From SAR116 cluster bacterium (GTDB taxonomy: Bacteria > Pseudomonadota > Alphaproteobacteria > Puniceispirillales > Puniceispirillaceae), in contig SHBC01000009.1 in assembly GCA_004213025.1 (NCBI GenBank), positions 1 to 23,538 on the forward strand: a stretch of 23,538 bases of DNA, in the 5' to 3' direction. Numbering within the stretch: the stretch's first letter is position 1; each line of letters opens with the position of its first letter. A program made the translations under genes and the position numbers. Below are positions 1 to 6,487 of the stretch, one piece after another. The notes under the pieces were generated by a model, which saw only the letters and a program-made list of their open reading frames with translations, was not told the DNA's origin and did not search any database.

Positions 1-205
1 CCTCGGATGGCAGGATGGCGCTCTGGATGCGTGCCGCGTAATTCAGGCTTGAAATGAGATTGCGGTGTTTTTCCTCAAGCTCGGCCTTGGCTTCGTTGGC
101 GAGTTTCTTCTGGCGCTCCAGTTGATTTGCGAGCGATTTCCGCAAGTTCGCCTCGAGGCGTAATTTTGCGTTTTCCTTTTTCAGATCGGCCAGTTCGTCG
201 CTCAT
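1..205 (-). CDS. SpoIIE/PP2C-family serine phosphatase, N-terminal fragment (cut by window edge)
   Basis: Reading leftward from an ATG at 205, 68 codons are visible before the window ends. Residues 1-50 are rich in Leu, Lys and Glu with heptad-like spacing, as in a coiled coil. They run into the motif SLNYAARIQSAILPSE (about residues 53-68). This closely resembles the linker (S-x-x-YAxxIQxAxLP) that immediately precedes the catalytic PP2C domain of RsbU/SpoIIE-type phosphatases, including SiaA. The catalytic domain itself lies outside the window, so its metal-binding aspartates cannot be checked. No membrane segment precedes the coiled coil, so unlike membrane-bound SiaA this protein appears cytosolic. 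It is the last visible gene of a leftward operon whose other members include a SiaB-type kinase and a SiaC-type substrate. It would be the phosphatase that reactivates SiaC. The family call is strong; the partner is inferred from position. Confidence 0.8.
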   Translation of the reverse strand, partial: MSDELADLKKENAKLRLEANLRKSLANQLERQKKLANEAKAELEEKHRNLISSLNYAARIQSAILPSE

Positions 206-334
206 GTGTTCCGCGCTTCTTCTAAAGGTTAGTAAATCGTCAATCGCTGACATTCATGGTAATCAAGAAGCATAATCTCGTTCAGCGCTCGCGGTGAGGG
301 CTGCCTGTCGGCGCATCAGGATTGGAAGGCAGAG

Positions 335-649
335 TCACCCGGCATCCATCTGGCCGACTATCGACCCGAAGATGACCTTGAACTGCTCTGACTGATCGTC
401 AAGCCGGTCAATGATCACGTCATGGTCCAGCTTCACCAGCGTGGTCGTCAGTGACGCGATGTAGGTGTATTTATAGGCCTGCTGGTTCAATACATTGGCG
501 ATGCCCAGCATTTCATTCTCGGCATAGTCATGCGTCTTGTCGTCGATATCCGCGCGTGTCAGCCTGCCATGTCGGACAAGAAAGAAATGGTCGGCTTCGG
601 TGCCGGCCATGACCGCAACTTCACCTTTGTAAAGATGGACCTGTTCCAT
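335..649 (-). CDS. Single-domain cyclic-nucleotide-binding-fold protein, degenerate (second of a pair)
   Basis: A 104-residue protein starting at the ATG at 649-647, which overlaps the TGA of the gene upstream by one base (TGATG). A longer reading of the frame exists, but it would lie inside the neighbour. The sequence has the beta-roll pattern of the CRP/CNB fold: LYKGEVAVMAG, then DHFFLVRHGRL, then NEMLGIANVL. The phosphate-binding cassette is broken. Where a cAMP binder has Gly-Glu and a later Arg before Ala-Ser/Thr, this protein has NEMLGIANVL and KYTYIAS, with no Arg. There is no helix-turn-helix, so it is not a transcription factor. It probably does not bind a cyclic nucleotide in the normal way. 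It may bind another ligand, or act as a protein-interaction module with the adjacent CNB protein and the Sia-type switch. Function unknown. Confidence 0.75.
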   Translation of the reverse strand: MEQVHLYKGEVAVMAGTEADHFFLVRHGRLTRADIDDKTHDYAENEMLGIANVLNQQAYKYTYIASLTTTLVKLDHDVIIDRLDDQSEQFKVIFGSIVGQMDAG

Positions 650-1020
650 CAGCTTGGTGCTCCTTCCTGAGCGATTGCGACCCTCACCGCGGACGCTTTC
701 ATTGTCATGGCCATGATTTTGTCCGAATCTTCCAGCATAGCGCTGACCCGGTCTATGGGGATCAGCAAAAGTTCCACGTCCGTCACGCCGGTGCATGTCC
801 GCGAATGACGCGATCCGGTCAGAAGATCAATCAGGCTCAGCATATCTCCATCTTCCCTGGTCAGCGGGGCCTTGCCTTTCGCCTCACAGCGAACCTTGCC
901 CTCGATGATCAGGAAGACATTCTTGCAGGGCTCGCCTGCAGAGAACAGCACGTCGCCAGCCTTCAGGTGAGCCCGCTCACCCATGCTTTTGAGCGCATCT
1001 TTCAGGCTACCGCTGCTCAC
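649..1020 (-). CDS. Single-domain cyclic-nucleotide-binding-fold protein (first of a pair)
   Basis: A 123-residue protein with a GTG start at 1020 that overlaps the SiaC-like stop by four bases (GTGA). A strong Shine-Dalgarno (GAGGAGG on the minus strand, about 1023-1029) lies inside the 3' end of the SiaC-like gene, which supports the start. The CNB fold is recognisable: LKAGDVLFSAGEP, NVFLIIEGKVRCEAKG, then EDGDMLSLIDLLTGSRHSR and VELLLIPIDRV. The cassette keeps an Arg (SRTCTG, comparable with R-x-A-[ST]) but lacks the usual Gly-Glu, so nucleotide binding is uncertain. There is no DNA-binding or catalytic domain. The gene is translationally coupled to its neighbours on both sides, so it is very likely co-expressed with the SiaB/SiaC pair. 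It may act as a sensory or scaffold subunit; this role is inferred from context only. Confidence 0.8.
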   Translation of the reverse strand: MSSGSLKDALKSMGERAHLKAGDVLFSAGEPCKNVFLIIEGKVRCEAKGKAPLTREDGDMLSLIDLLTGSRHSRTCTGVTDVELLLIPIDRVSAMLEDSDKIMAMTMKASAVRVAIAQEGAPS

Positions 1021-1391
1021 ATCTCCTCCTCAATGACGGTGAACTCCAGATCCGGCACAGCGCGCGCAAAGCGATTGCCATGGTCGATCATTTCGTCATC
1101 CTCGGGGTCGGCCACCCAGGCGATGCGATGCCCAACCGGTGCCGAGGCAATGAGGCGGATGATCTCCAGAATCTTGCGGGACGAGCCGCTGTTGAAATAT
1201 TGAAGCTCGAACCTGATTTCTGTCGGCGGCGAATCCGGCTGCCCGAGGATGCCGGACAGCGATTCGATGATCGGGTCGAACGCCGCCGTCACATCTTCCG
1301 GATAGGCTTCACCATTGATGGTGATCAGGCTGGCATCGACGTCATGGCTGACGCCAGGCATTCTGTTGGACTTTTCATTGATAATGGTCAT
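1017..1391 (-). CDS. SiaC-family (DUF1987) regulatory phosphoprotein
   Basis: A 124-residue protein; the ATG at 1391 lies 13 bases after the SiaB-like stop. Longer readings of the frame would run back into the kinase gene and were not used. The C-terminal two-thirds matches the DUF1987/SiaC pattern: ITINGEAYPEDVTAAFDPII, then FELQYFNSGSSRKILEII, then HRIAWVADPEDDEM and ending DLEFTVIEEE. In Pseudomonas aeruginosa, SiaC is phosphorylated by SiaB and dephosphorylated by SiaA, and the unphosphorylated form binds and activates the diguanylate cyclase SiaD. The known phosphoacceptor is a Thr straight after an Asn in the motif LNTSS. Here the equivalent is FNSGSS, so the acceptor is probably Ser, with one extra residue in the loop. 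The gene lies between the kinase and the CNB proteins. Family assignment is good; the output partner is not visible in the window. Confidence 0.85.
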   Translation of the reverse strand: MTIINEKSNRMPGVSHDVDASLITINGEAYPEDVTAAFDPIIESLSGILGQPDSPPTEIRFELQYFNSGSSRKILEIIRLIASAPVGHRIAWVADPEDDEMIDHGNRFARAVPDLEFTVIEEEM

Positions 1392-1404
1392 GACGTCTCG
1401 ACGA

Positions 1405-1971
1405 TCAGATGGTAGCGCGCATGATGAGAAGGAAATCATCATCCTGTGGGGAGAAATCAAAGGTAAGGTTGCTTGTCTGTCGGCGAATTTCGAACAGACC
1501 AAGCCCGGCACCTTTCTCGGAGCCGGTGATTTGATTGAGAAGCTGCTCTTCATAGGCAGCGTCGATATCTTCATCCGTCATTTCCATAAGCGTTGTCAGG
1601 CGGCCTTCAAAATCGGGCTTTTTGTCGGCAAGGACCGTGGTGACGGAAATCACGTCAAACACATTGTCCTCCATCTGCTGGATGAAAATGCTGCCGAACC
1701 CGGCGCCGTCGCGCGTGCCTTCAATCTCCATCCGCTTGCCGGAATAGAAAATGATGTTCTGCGCTGACTCGACGAAGACGGAGAAGACCTTGCGAGATTT
1801 CCGGGTCTTCATCGAGCCTGACTCGAAGATCGCCTTGATACCCTGGGACACGCCCTCAAGAGTCTGGTCAGACATGAAGCCGCTGTAGGATATGAGGATG
1901 TTGGCGGACTCCATCTCCGCCATCGTGTCTTTCACATTGAACTTTTCATTCATAAAAATGCACTCGCTCAT
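1405..1971 (-). CDS. SiaB-family (DUF6272) GHKL-type protein kinase
   Basis: A 188-residue protein, first gene of the leftward operon. The ATG at 1971 gives the full frame; an in-frame ATG at 1953 is also possible and neither has a strong Shine-Dalgarno. It is a small GHKL ATP-binding protein. An N-box-like segment, FSVFVESAQNIIFYS (about residues 64-78), has Glu and Asn in the expected spacing. A Gly-rich ATP lid, EKGAGLGLFEIRRQ, lies near residues 152-165. SiaB proteins use this fold to phosphorylate SiaC on Ser/Thr, in the manner of anti-sigma-factor kinases. No membrane segment is present. It sits directly before its probable substrate, and the promoter probably lies in the 1972-2030 gap. 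The family call is confident; the upstream stimulus and downstream output are unknown. Confidence 0.85.
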   Translation of the reverse strand: MSECIFMNEKFNVKDTMAEMESANILISYSGFMSDQTLEGVSQGIKAIFESGSMKTRKSRKVFSVFVESAQNIIFYSGKRMEIEGTRDGAGFGSIFIQQMEDNVFDVISVTTVLADKKPDFEGRLTTLMEMTDEDIDAAYEEQLLNQITGSEKGAGLGLFEIRRQTSNLTFDFSPQDDDFLLIMRATI

Positions 1972-1985
1972 ATTGACACAACAAC

Positions 1986-2014
1986 ACTCTATCGTTGAGA
2001 GCCCGACATTCCAA
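1986..2014 (-). promoter_or_regulatory. Candidate promoter of the Sia-type operon
   Basis: On the minus strand a -35-like TTGGAA (2014-2009) is separated by 17 bases from a -10-like TAGAGT (1991-1986). This is about 15-20 bases before the first kinase start codon. Spacing is ideal but the hexamers match the sigma-70 consensus only moderately, so this is a suggestion from sequence alone. Confidence 0.3.
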
Positions 2015-2064
2015 GAGCAGACTGTCGGTCGCGGCGCAAAAACTGAGTGAGATCCCGTCGGTCA

Positions 2065-2097
2065 TTGACATTCTGCCCGCACGTTCCTCACTATATC
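2065..2097 (+). promoter_or_regulatory. Candidate promoter for the small gene at 2125
   Basis: A perfect -35 hexamer TTGACA (2065-2070) precedes an AT-rich CACTATATC (2089-2097). A TATATC -10 would need a 21-base spacer, which is long; a 17-base spacer gives the weak TCACTA. The start codon follows about 28 bases later. The -35 is convincing, the -10 is not. Confidence 0.3.
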
Positions 2098-2124
2098 GTT
2101 GTCTAAAGTAAGGTGGTTTTTGTG

Positions 2125-2466
2125 ATGGAAAAAAGACATTTCATGGCGACGCACACTTGGGTCAGCGATGAAGCCCGCGACCAGCTTCTCGCCGCAACAT
2201 CCGGGATGAGCGACAAGGATTTCTTCGCCAGCCTGAAAACCGAAAATGCGGAAACATTGGCTCACTGGATGGGGCAGGGTGATTTCTTCTTCTGCCATTG
2301 GTACGCAACCGATGCCGACGCCATCTTCGAATCTCTGGAAGCCTCAGGCATGAATGACCTGATCGTAACAATGCCTTCGGAAATGCAGCGATATATCAGC
2401 TGCGAGAAGACAAGCGGACAAATACTCATTAATCCCTTCAATGCTGACCCGTCAACGGACGGGTGA
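2125..2466 (+). CDS. Small protein of unknown function, probable ferredoxin-like alpha/beta fold
   Basis: A 113-residue protein. The ATG at 2125 was chosen because AAGGTGG (2110-2116) sits eight bases before it; in-frame GTG codons upstream overlap that site. I do not recognise a named family. Visible features are an amphipathic segment (SDEARDQLLAATSGMSDKDF), a short strand-like hydrophobic stretch (DFFFCHWYATDADAIFESLE) and a second strand region (GMNDLIVTMPSEMQRYI). This alternation suits a small dimeric alpha/beta sandwich of the kind seen in many DUFs. There is no signal peptide or membrane helix. It is followed by a repeat-bearing gap and another small protein of similar general look. 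Function unknown. Confidence 0.65.
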   Translation: MEKRHFMATHTWVSDEARDQLLAATSGMSDKDFFASLKTENAETLAHWMGQGDFFFCHWYATDADAIFESLEASGMNDLIVTMPSEMQRYISCEKTSGQILINPFNADPSTDG

Positions 2467-2492
2467 TTGAGAACGTCGTCCGGGCCGGATAT

Positions 2493-2562
2493 CCTGCCTG
2501 AAGGACCCTGCCTGAAGGACCCTGCCTGAAGGACCCTGCCTGAAGGACCCTGGCTGACAGAC
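2493..2562. repeat. 14-bp tandem repeat, four perfect copies plus one degenerate
   Basis: The unit CCTGCCTGAAGGAC occurs four times without a mismatch at 2493-2506, 2507-2520, 2521-2534 and 2535-2548. A fifth copy with three changes (CCTGGCTGACAGAC) fills 2549-2562. It lies in the gap between two small genes. Identical copies imply recent slippage or unequal recombination. No spacers are present, so it is not a CRISPR. Confidence 0.97.
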
Positions 2563-2596
2563 CCAGGTGGCGAAATTGCAATGACAGGATTTGCTG

Positions 2597-2884
2597 ATGG
2601 ATGAAGAGGTTTGGGCGGTCATTAAATACATGCCGAAGGAAGGCTGCGAGGACGAATTCATCGAGGCTCTGAAGCGGCTGGATATGAGCCATGTCATGTC
2701 GAACCGTTACGTCAAAGCCTATAGTGGGGAAATCCTGCAGATCGTTCAGTCGAGGAGTATTGACGAGATCATCGAGGGACAGCCGAGGGGGTTGACCTGG
2801 CTTGATTCAGTCTCGCATCTTCTTGATTATTATGGGGAAAGTCGAACAGACGCAATCACCGGCATTGTGATCACGGACGACTGA
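2597..2884 (+). CDS. Small hypothetical protein, possibly dimeric alpha/beta-barrel (ABM-like)
   Basis: A 95-residue protein. The ATG at 2597 was preferred over an in-frame TTG at 2591 because AGGA (2586-2589) is seven bases upstream of it. The N-terminus, VWAVIKYMPKEGCEDEFIEALK, has the strand-loop-helix look of antibiotic-biosynthesis-monooxygenase-like and stress-responsive dimeric alpha/beta-barrel proteins, where a basic strand is followed by a Gly and an acidic helix. The remainder (EILQIVQSRSIDEIIE, GLTWLDSVSHLLDYYG) continues the strand-helix alternation. No catalytic residue can be named. It follows the tandem repeat and precedes a short-chain dehydrogenase by 78 bases, probably in one transcript. 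The fold is a guess from pattern; function unknown. Confidence 0.65.
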   Translation: MDEEVWAVIKYMPKEGCEDEFIEALKRLDMSHVMSNRYVKAYSGEILQIVQSRSIDEIIEGQPRGLTWLDSVSHLLDYYGESRTDAITGIVITDD

Positions 2885-2962
2885 ACCCGACCAGGAAAAG
2901 CGAACAGACTGCCATGCCAGGAAATCGAGGTTGCGGTATCGCTATCAATGAAAGGAAATCAG

Positions 2963-3859
2963 ATGTCCAGGATTTGTATCGTAACGGGTGCCTCGCGCGG
3001 AATAGGGCGTGGCATTGCCAAAATTCTCGCAGAAGAGCGTTCGGCGATTGTATACGCCACCGCACGATCCAAGCAGGCTCTGGATGAACTGGCAGCGTCA
3101 GTCAAGGACGGTACCGGCGTCATACACCCCCATGTGCTGGACCAGTCTGACGATGAGGCTGTGAAGGCATTTGTCGCAACCGTGTCGCAAAAGGAAGGGC
3201 GAATCGACCTTCTGGTTAACAGCGCCTATGGCGGGTTGACAGCGATGACGCCGCATTTTGGCAAACCGTTCTGGGAGAGACCACTTTCGGTTTTTGATGC
3301 CTCGATGGATATCGGCCTGCGAAGTGCCTATGTCATGAGCGCCTTTGTGGCACCGCATATGGTCAGCCAGAAGTCCGGCCTCATGGTCCAGATTTCGAGC
3401 TTTGGTGGATATAGCTATCTTTTCGATGTCGGCTATGGGGTCGGCAAGGCTGGTCTTGACCGTCTCAGCGCCGACATGGCAACCGAACTGAATGCCCATG
3501 GCGTCCGTTCGCTGACGCTGTATCCTGGCGGGGCTGTCACCGAGGTCGCGCAATTCCCGGGTGGCGAGACGCCGGCTTTCGCAGGCAGAGCGGTGGCGGC
3601 ATTGCTTCATGATACGCCGGATGACGCGTTGACGAGCCTCAACGGCAAGGTTGTCCTGACGATGGAACTTGCCCTGAAACATGGCTTCACGGATCTGTCA
3701 GGCGCGTTGCCGGACGGACCGTTCTCAAGTCAGCAGGCCGCTGAAAATGCGCGCGCCGCATTGATGAACACCCCGTTCCAGTACGACCGGGATGGCAAGA
3801 TCCCGAATCCCGATGAAAGCAATAATCCGGATGCGGCGGGTCTCTTTCCGGGGGTTTGA
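2963..3859 (+). CDS. Short-chain dehydrogenase/reductase, DHRS1-like
   Basis: A 298-residue NAD(P)-dependent oxidoreductase. The ATG at 2963 has AAAGGA (2951-2956) at good spacing; an upstream in-frame ATG at 2948 lies before that site. The cofactor motif TGASRGIG is at residues 8-15. The usual NNAG appears as NSAYG (86-90). The catalytic Ser is S145, and the YxxxK pair is Y158 and K162 within YGVGKAGLDRL. The PG motif (LYPGGAVTE) follows. The length, the YGVGK sequence and a roughly 70-residue C-terminal extension match DHRS1-type proteins rather than the common 250-residue forms. The substrate is unknown. It stands alone between two small genes and the oxidation operon, and may serve that pathway. 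Confidence 0.9.
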   Translation: MSRICIVTGASRGIGRGIAKILAEERSAIVYATARSKQALDELAASVKDGTGVIHPHVLDQSDDEAVKAFVATVSQKEGRIDLLVNSAYGGLTAMTPHFGKPFWERPLSVFDASMDIGLRSAYVMSAFVAPHMVSQKSGLMVQISSFGGYSYLFDVGYGVGKAGLDRLSADMATELNAHGVRSLTLYPGGAVTEVAQFPGGETPAFAGRAVAALLHDTPDDALTSLNGKVVLTMELALKHGFTDLSGALPDGPFSSQQAAENARAALMNTPFQYDRDGKIPNPDESNNPDAAGLFPGV

Positions 3860-3865
3860 CCTCCA

Positions 3866-3893
3866 GAGCACCCGTGATGTGCCCCGTGCTTTT
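3866..3893 (+). terminator. Possible Rho-independent terminator after the SDR gene
   Basis: AGCAC (3867-3871) can pair with GTGCT (3886-3890), extendable to seven pairs with one G-U. A 14-base loop intervenes and TTT follows. The stem is short and the T run brief, so it may be only a weak terminator. Confidence 0.3.
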
Positions 3894-3923
3894 CCCCTTG
3901 CCTTGCGTACAAGCCGGTGAAAG

Positions 3924-3937
3924 CAGGGTATTACCTG
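3924..3937. promoter_or_regulatory. Imperfect palindrome upstream of the oxidation operon
   Basis: CAGGGTATTACCTG has CAGG/CCTG arms around a GT-N3-AC core (3928-3934). It lies about 110 bases before the MmgE/PrpD start, in the 186-base gap that must hold the operon promoter. GT-Nx-AC cores are typical of GntR/FadR operators, but the flanks here do not match well and no clear -35/-10 pair is visible nearby. Confidence 0.22.
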
Positions 3938-4045
3938 TCGGATTCCTTGTTGGACCGTGGACATTGCTCTCCCAGAGTAATCGGAACACCGTGATTGTGC
4001 TGTCATGGCGAGCGCAGGACACGACAGGCAAGGGCTGATGTGCAT

Positions 4046-5404
4046 ATGTTGATGCCGGTGCTGGCAAAGTTCATTGTCGATGAATATCCGTCGGATGCGG
4101 CGGTCAGTGTCGCGGTCCCGGCTGTCGCCGACGGCTTTGGCTGCATTCTTGCCGGTGCCAGCAGCGAGGTGGCGATGAGGCTGGCAGAATCATTGCCTGG
4201 TCAGGGCGCCGGGTGGTCGTCTCTTTTCGGCACAGGCAAATCCATAACACCTTCCTACGCCGCGCTGATCAATGCCGCGGCAGGGCATGCATATGATCTT
4301 GATGATTGGGAAGAACCTGGCAATACGCATCCGACAATTGTGATCCTCCCGGCGCTTCTTGCTGCTGCCAGTGTGGCGGCCGACCGGGGTGTAATATGTT
4401 CCGGCAGCGATCTGCTGGCGGCCTATTGTGTTGGCACGGAAATCATCATGCGGACCGGTGAAGCCATCACGCTGTCGCATTATGAGCGCGGGTTTCACGC
4501 CACCGCGACTCTTGGCGCGATAGGGGCCGCCGCGGCGTCGGCGCGCCTGCTCGGCCTTGACGAGACCGCGGTGTCTCATGCGCTGGGGCTCGCTGCATCG
4601 CAGGCAACAGGCTACACCCTGCAGTTTGGCACCAATGCCAAGCCCCTGCAGGCCGGCTGGGCAGCGCGAACGGGCCTTGAGGCCGCCTGCATGGCTGCCG
4701 CCGGCATCACGTCAAATCCAGATACATTGACCAGCGCCCGCGGCTTTGCCGGGCTGATGGGCGTTCATGATGAGGACCGGCTCGCGATGATGACAACGCG
4801 GCTGGGTCGGCCCTGGGCGCTCGATGAATATGGCCTGGTGCTGAAACCCTGGCCATCATGCGCCTATACGCACCGCGCCATGACAGCGGCCGCCGCGCTG
4901 CACCCCGCCATCGCCGGCAGCATCAGGCAGATTTCGCAGATCAAGGTGACGATGGTGGATTTCCACTATGCAATCCTGCCCTTTCATGACCCGCGCAACC
5001 GGACCGAAGCCCTGTTTTCGCTGCCGGCATGTGTTGCCCAGATGCTGGTGACCGGGCAGATGACCCTGGCGGATGGCGAGAACAATTTCTGGGACCATGG
5101 CGATGTCGCGTTCCTGATTTCGCGAACAGAGGTAGCGGCGAACAGCCCGCAAAGGCCGGAATACAACTACGATCCCGAGCAGCCGGATATCCTGCAGGTC
5201 AGATTGCAGGATGGCACGATTCTGCAAGAGGCGGTGCCTTATCCGCTTGGTGCGGCGCAGAACCCCATGAGCCAGACCCAGCTGGCGGAAAAATTCAGTG
5301 GCTGCACAAAGCTTCCGATATCGGCTTTCGATGCCCTTCTCGAATGGCATGAATGCCGCGACGTGATGGAATTCTTTGCAAATGTCGGTGGGCGGGACAG
5401 TTAG
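4046..5404 (+). CDS. MmgE/PrpD family protein
   Basis: A 452-residue protein from ATG 4046; an in-frame GTG at 4040 fits AGGG (4031-4034) slightly better, so the start is uncertain by two codons. The MmgE/PrpD fold is shown by the opening (FIVDEYPSDAAVSVAVPAVAD, GFGCILAGASS), the conserved NAAAGHAYDLDDWEE and THPTIVILPALLA, GFHATATLGAIGAAAA, and GTNAKPLQAGWAARTGLEA, followed by KPWPSCAYTHRAM. The family includes 2-methylcitrate dehydratase, iminodisuccinate epimerase and cis-aconitate decarboxylase, all acting on small polycarboxylates. The exact reaction cannot be read from sequence. It is the first gene of a four-gene operon, and its stop codon directly abuts the next start. With a beta-decarboxylating dehydrogenase next door, dehydration or isomerisation of a hydroxy-diacid is a reasonable inference. 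Confidence 0.9.
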   Translation: MLMPVLAKFIVDEYPSDAAVSVAVPAVADGFGCILAGASSEVAMRLAESLPGQGAGWSSLFGTGKSITPSYAALINAAAGHAYDLDDWEEPGNTHPTIVILPALLAAASVAADRGVICSGSDLLAAYCVGTEIIMRTGEAITLSHYERGFHATATLGAIGAAAASARLLGLDETAVSHALGLAASQATGYTLQFGTNAKPLQAGWAARTGLEAACMAAAGITSNPDTLTSARGFAGLMGVHDEDRLAMMTTRLGRPWALDEYGLVLKPWPSCAYTHRAMTAAAALHPAIAGSIRQISQIKVTMVDFHYAILPFHDPRNRTEALFSLPACVAQMLVTGQMTLADGENNFWDHGDVAFLISRTEVAANSPQRPEYNYDPEQPDILQVRLQDGTILQEAVPYPLGAAQNPMSQTQLAEKFSGCTKLPISAFDALLEWHECRDVMEFFANVGGRDS

Positions 5405-6487
5405 ATGACCAGGATCCTTGCCCTTGGTGGTGATGGCATCGGCCCCGAAATCCTTGATCAGGGGCTTCGCGTCCTGAGGCATATTGCCGGAATCATCGGA
5501 CTTGCCATCGACATTGATCATGACGTTCTGCATGGCGCGTCATGGGACATGCATGGCACTTTCTGTACCAAGGAGGTGCTGCGCAAGGCACGGTCAAGCG
5601 ATGCTGTGCTAGTCGGGGCGGTGGGCGGCCCGCAATGGGATGACATCCGCGTGCCTGGCGGGGCCGAATGCCAGGATGGGCTGATGTATCTGCGCCACCA
5701 TCTGCAAAGCTATCTGGGGCTGCGCCCGGCGCGGGCATGGCCACGCCTCCTGGACAGGACGCCATTTCGCGCCGGTCTGGTGGCGGGAACGGATATCCTG
5801 ATCCTGCGCGAGATGTGCGGCGGGGCGATGTTCGCAACTGAACGCGGCCAGCGTATCACCGATGGTCGCCGGCAAGGCTATGATCTGACCGCCTATGATG
5901 AGGAAGAGGTGAGGCGCTTTGCCGTCGGCGGCTTCGAGATGGCCCGCCGCCGCAGTGGCAAAATGGTCAGCTGTGACAAGTCCAATGTCATGGAAAGCTA
6001 TAAATTGTGGCGGGCGGTGGTTTCAGAACTCGCGGCAGATTACCCCGATGTGCAGTTTGAAAACATGCTTGCGGATAATTGCGGCTATCAGATGCTGATG
6101 CGCCCGCGCGATTTCGATGTGGTGCTCTGCTGCAATCAGCTTGGTGATATTTTCAGCGACGTGACTGCCAGCCATGCCGGCTCTCTTGGCATGCTGCCCT
6201 CGGCCTGTCTCATGGATGTGCCAAAGGGCCATCCGGTGAAGGGAATCTATGAAAGCACCTCAGGCTCGGCGCCTGACATTGCCGGCAAGGGCATCGCCAA
6301 CCCGGTCGGGATGATCCTGTCTGTCGGGATGATGTTCGAATATACGCTGTGCCGTCCGGAGATTCACAAGGCCATTGAGCACGCCATCGAATCCGCCTTG
6401 AATGAGGGCTGCATGACCCGTGATGTCGGCGGCAGACTGTCGAGCATCGAGATGACGGATGCGATTATGCAGAGGCTGTCTCTATGA
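5405..6487 (+). CDS. Divergent isocitrate/isopropylmalate-type beta-decarboxylating dehydrogenase
   Basis: A 360-residue NAD-dependent dehydrogenase starting at the base after the previous stop. Family landmarks align closely with LeuB: GDGIGPE (9-15), GAVGGPQWD (71-79), substrate arginines R97, R107 and R135 at the same spacing as R94, R104 and R132 of Thermus LeuB, K192, and the metal aspartates D224, D248 and D252. The NAD loop GSAPDIAGKGIANP (287-300) has Asp291, which favours NAD over NADP. The catalytic Tyr (Tyr139 in Thermus LeuB) is replaced by Met142 (REMCGGAMFATER), and the His before GSAPD is Ser. Together with its place among GMC, aldehyde dehydrogenase and MmgE/PrpD genes, this argues against leucine synthesis and for a malate-like substrate in catabolism. 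The exact substrate is unknown. Confidence 0.88.
   Translation: MTRILALGGDGIGPEILDQGLRVLRHIAGIIGLAIDIDHDVLHGASWDMHGTFCTKEVLRKARSSDAVLVGAVGGPQWDDIRVPGGAECQDGLMYLRHHLQSYLGLRPARAWPRLLDRTPFRAGLVAGTDILILREMCGGAMFATERGQRITDGRRQGYDLTAYDEEEVRRFAVGGFEMARRRSGKMVSCDKSNVMESYKLWRAVVSELAADYPDVQFENMLADNCGYQMLMRPRDFDVVLCCNQLGDIFSDVTASHAGSLGMLPSACLMDVPKGHPVKGIYESTSGSAPDIAGKGIANPVGMILSVGMMFEYTLCRPEIHKAIEHAIESALNEGCMTRDVGGRLSSIEMTDAIMQRLSL

Noticed and set aside
2493..2562. CRISPR array
   Set aside because: The repeats are 14 bp and directly abut one another with no spacers; no cas genes are present.
2125..2884. Toxin-antitoxin pair formed by the two small genes
   Set aside because: They do not overlap, are separated by 130 bases with a repeat, and neither shows a toxin or DNA-binding antitoxin motif.
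5405..6487. Housekeeping leuB (3-isopropylmalate dehydrogenase)
   Set aside because: The catalytic Tyr is replaced by Met, the NAD-loop His is Ser, and the neighbours are catabolic rather than leuA/C/D genes.
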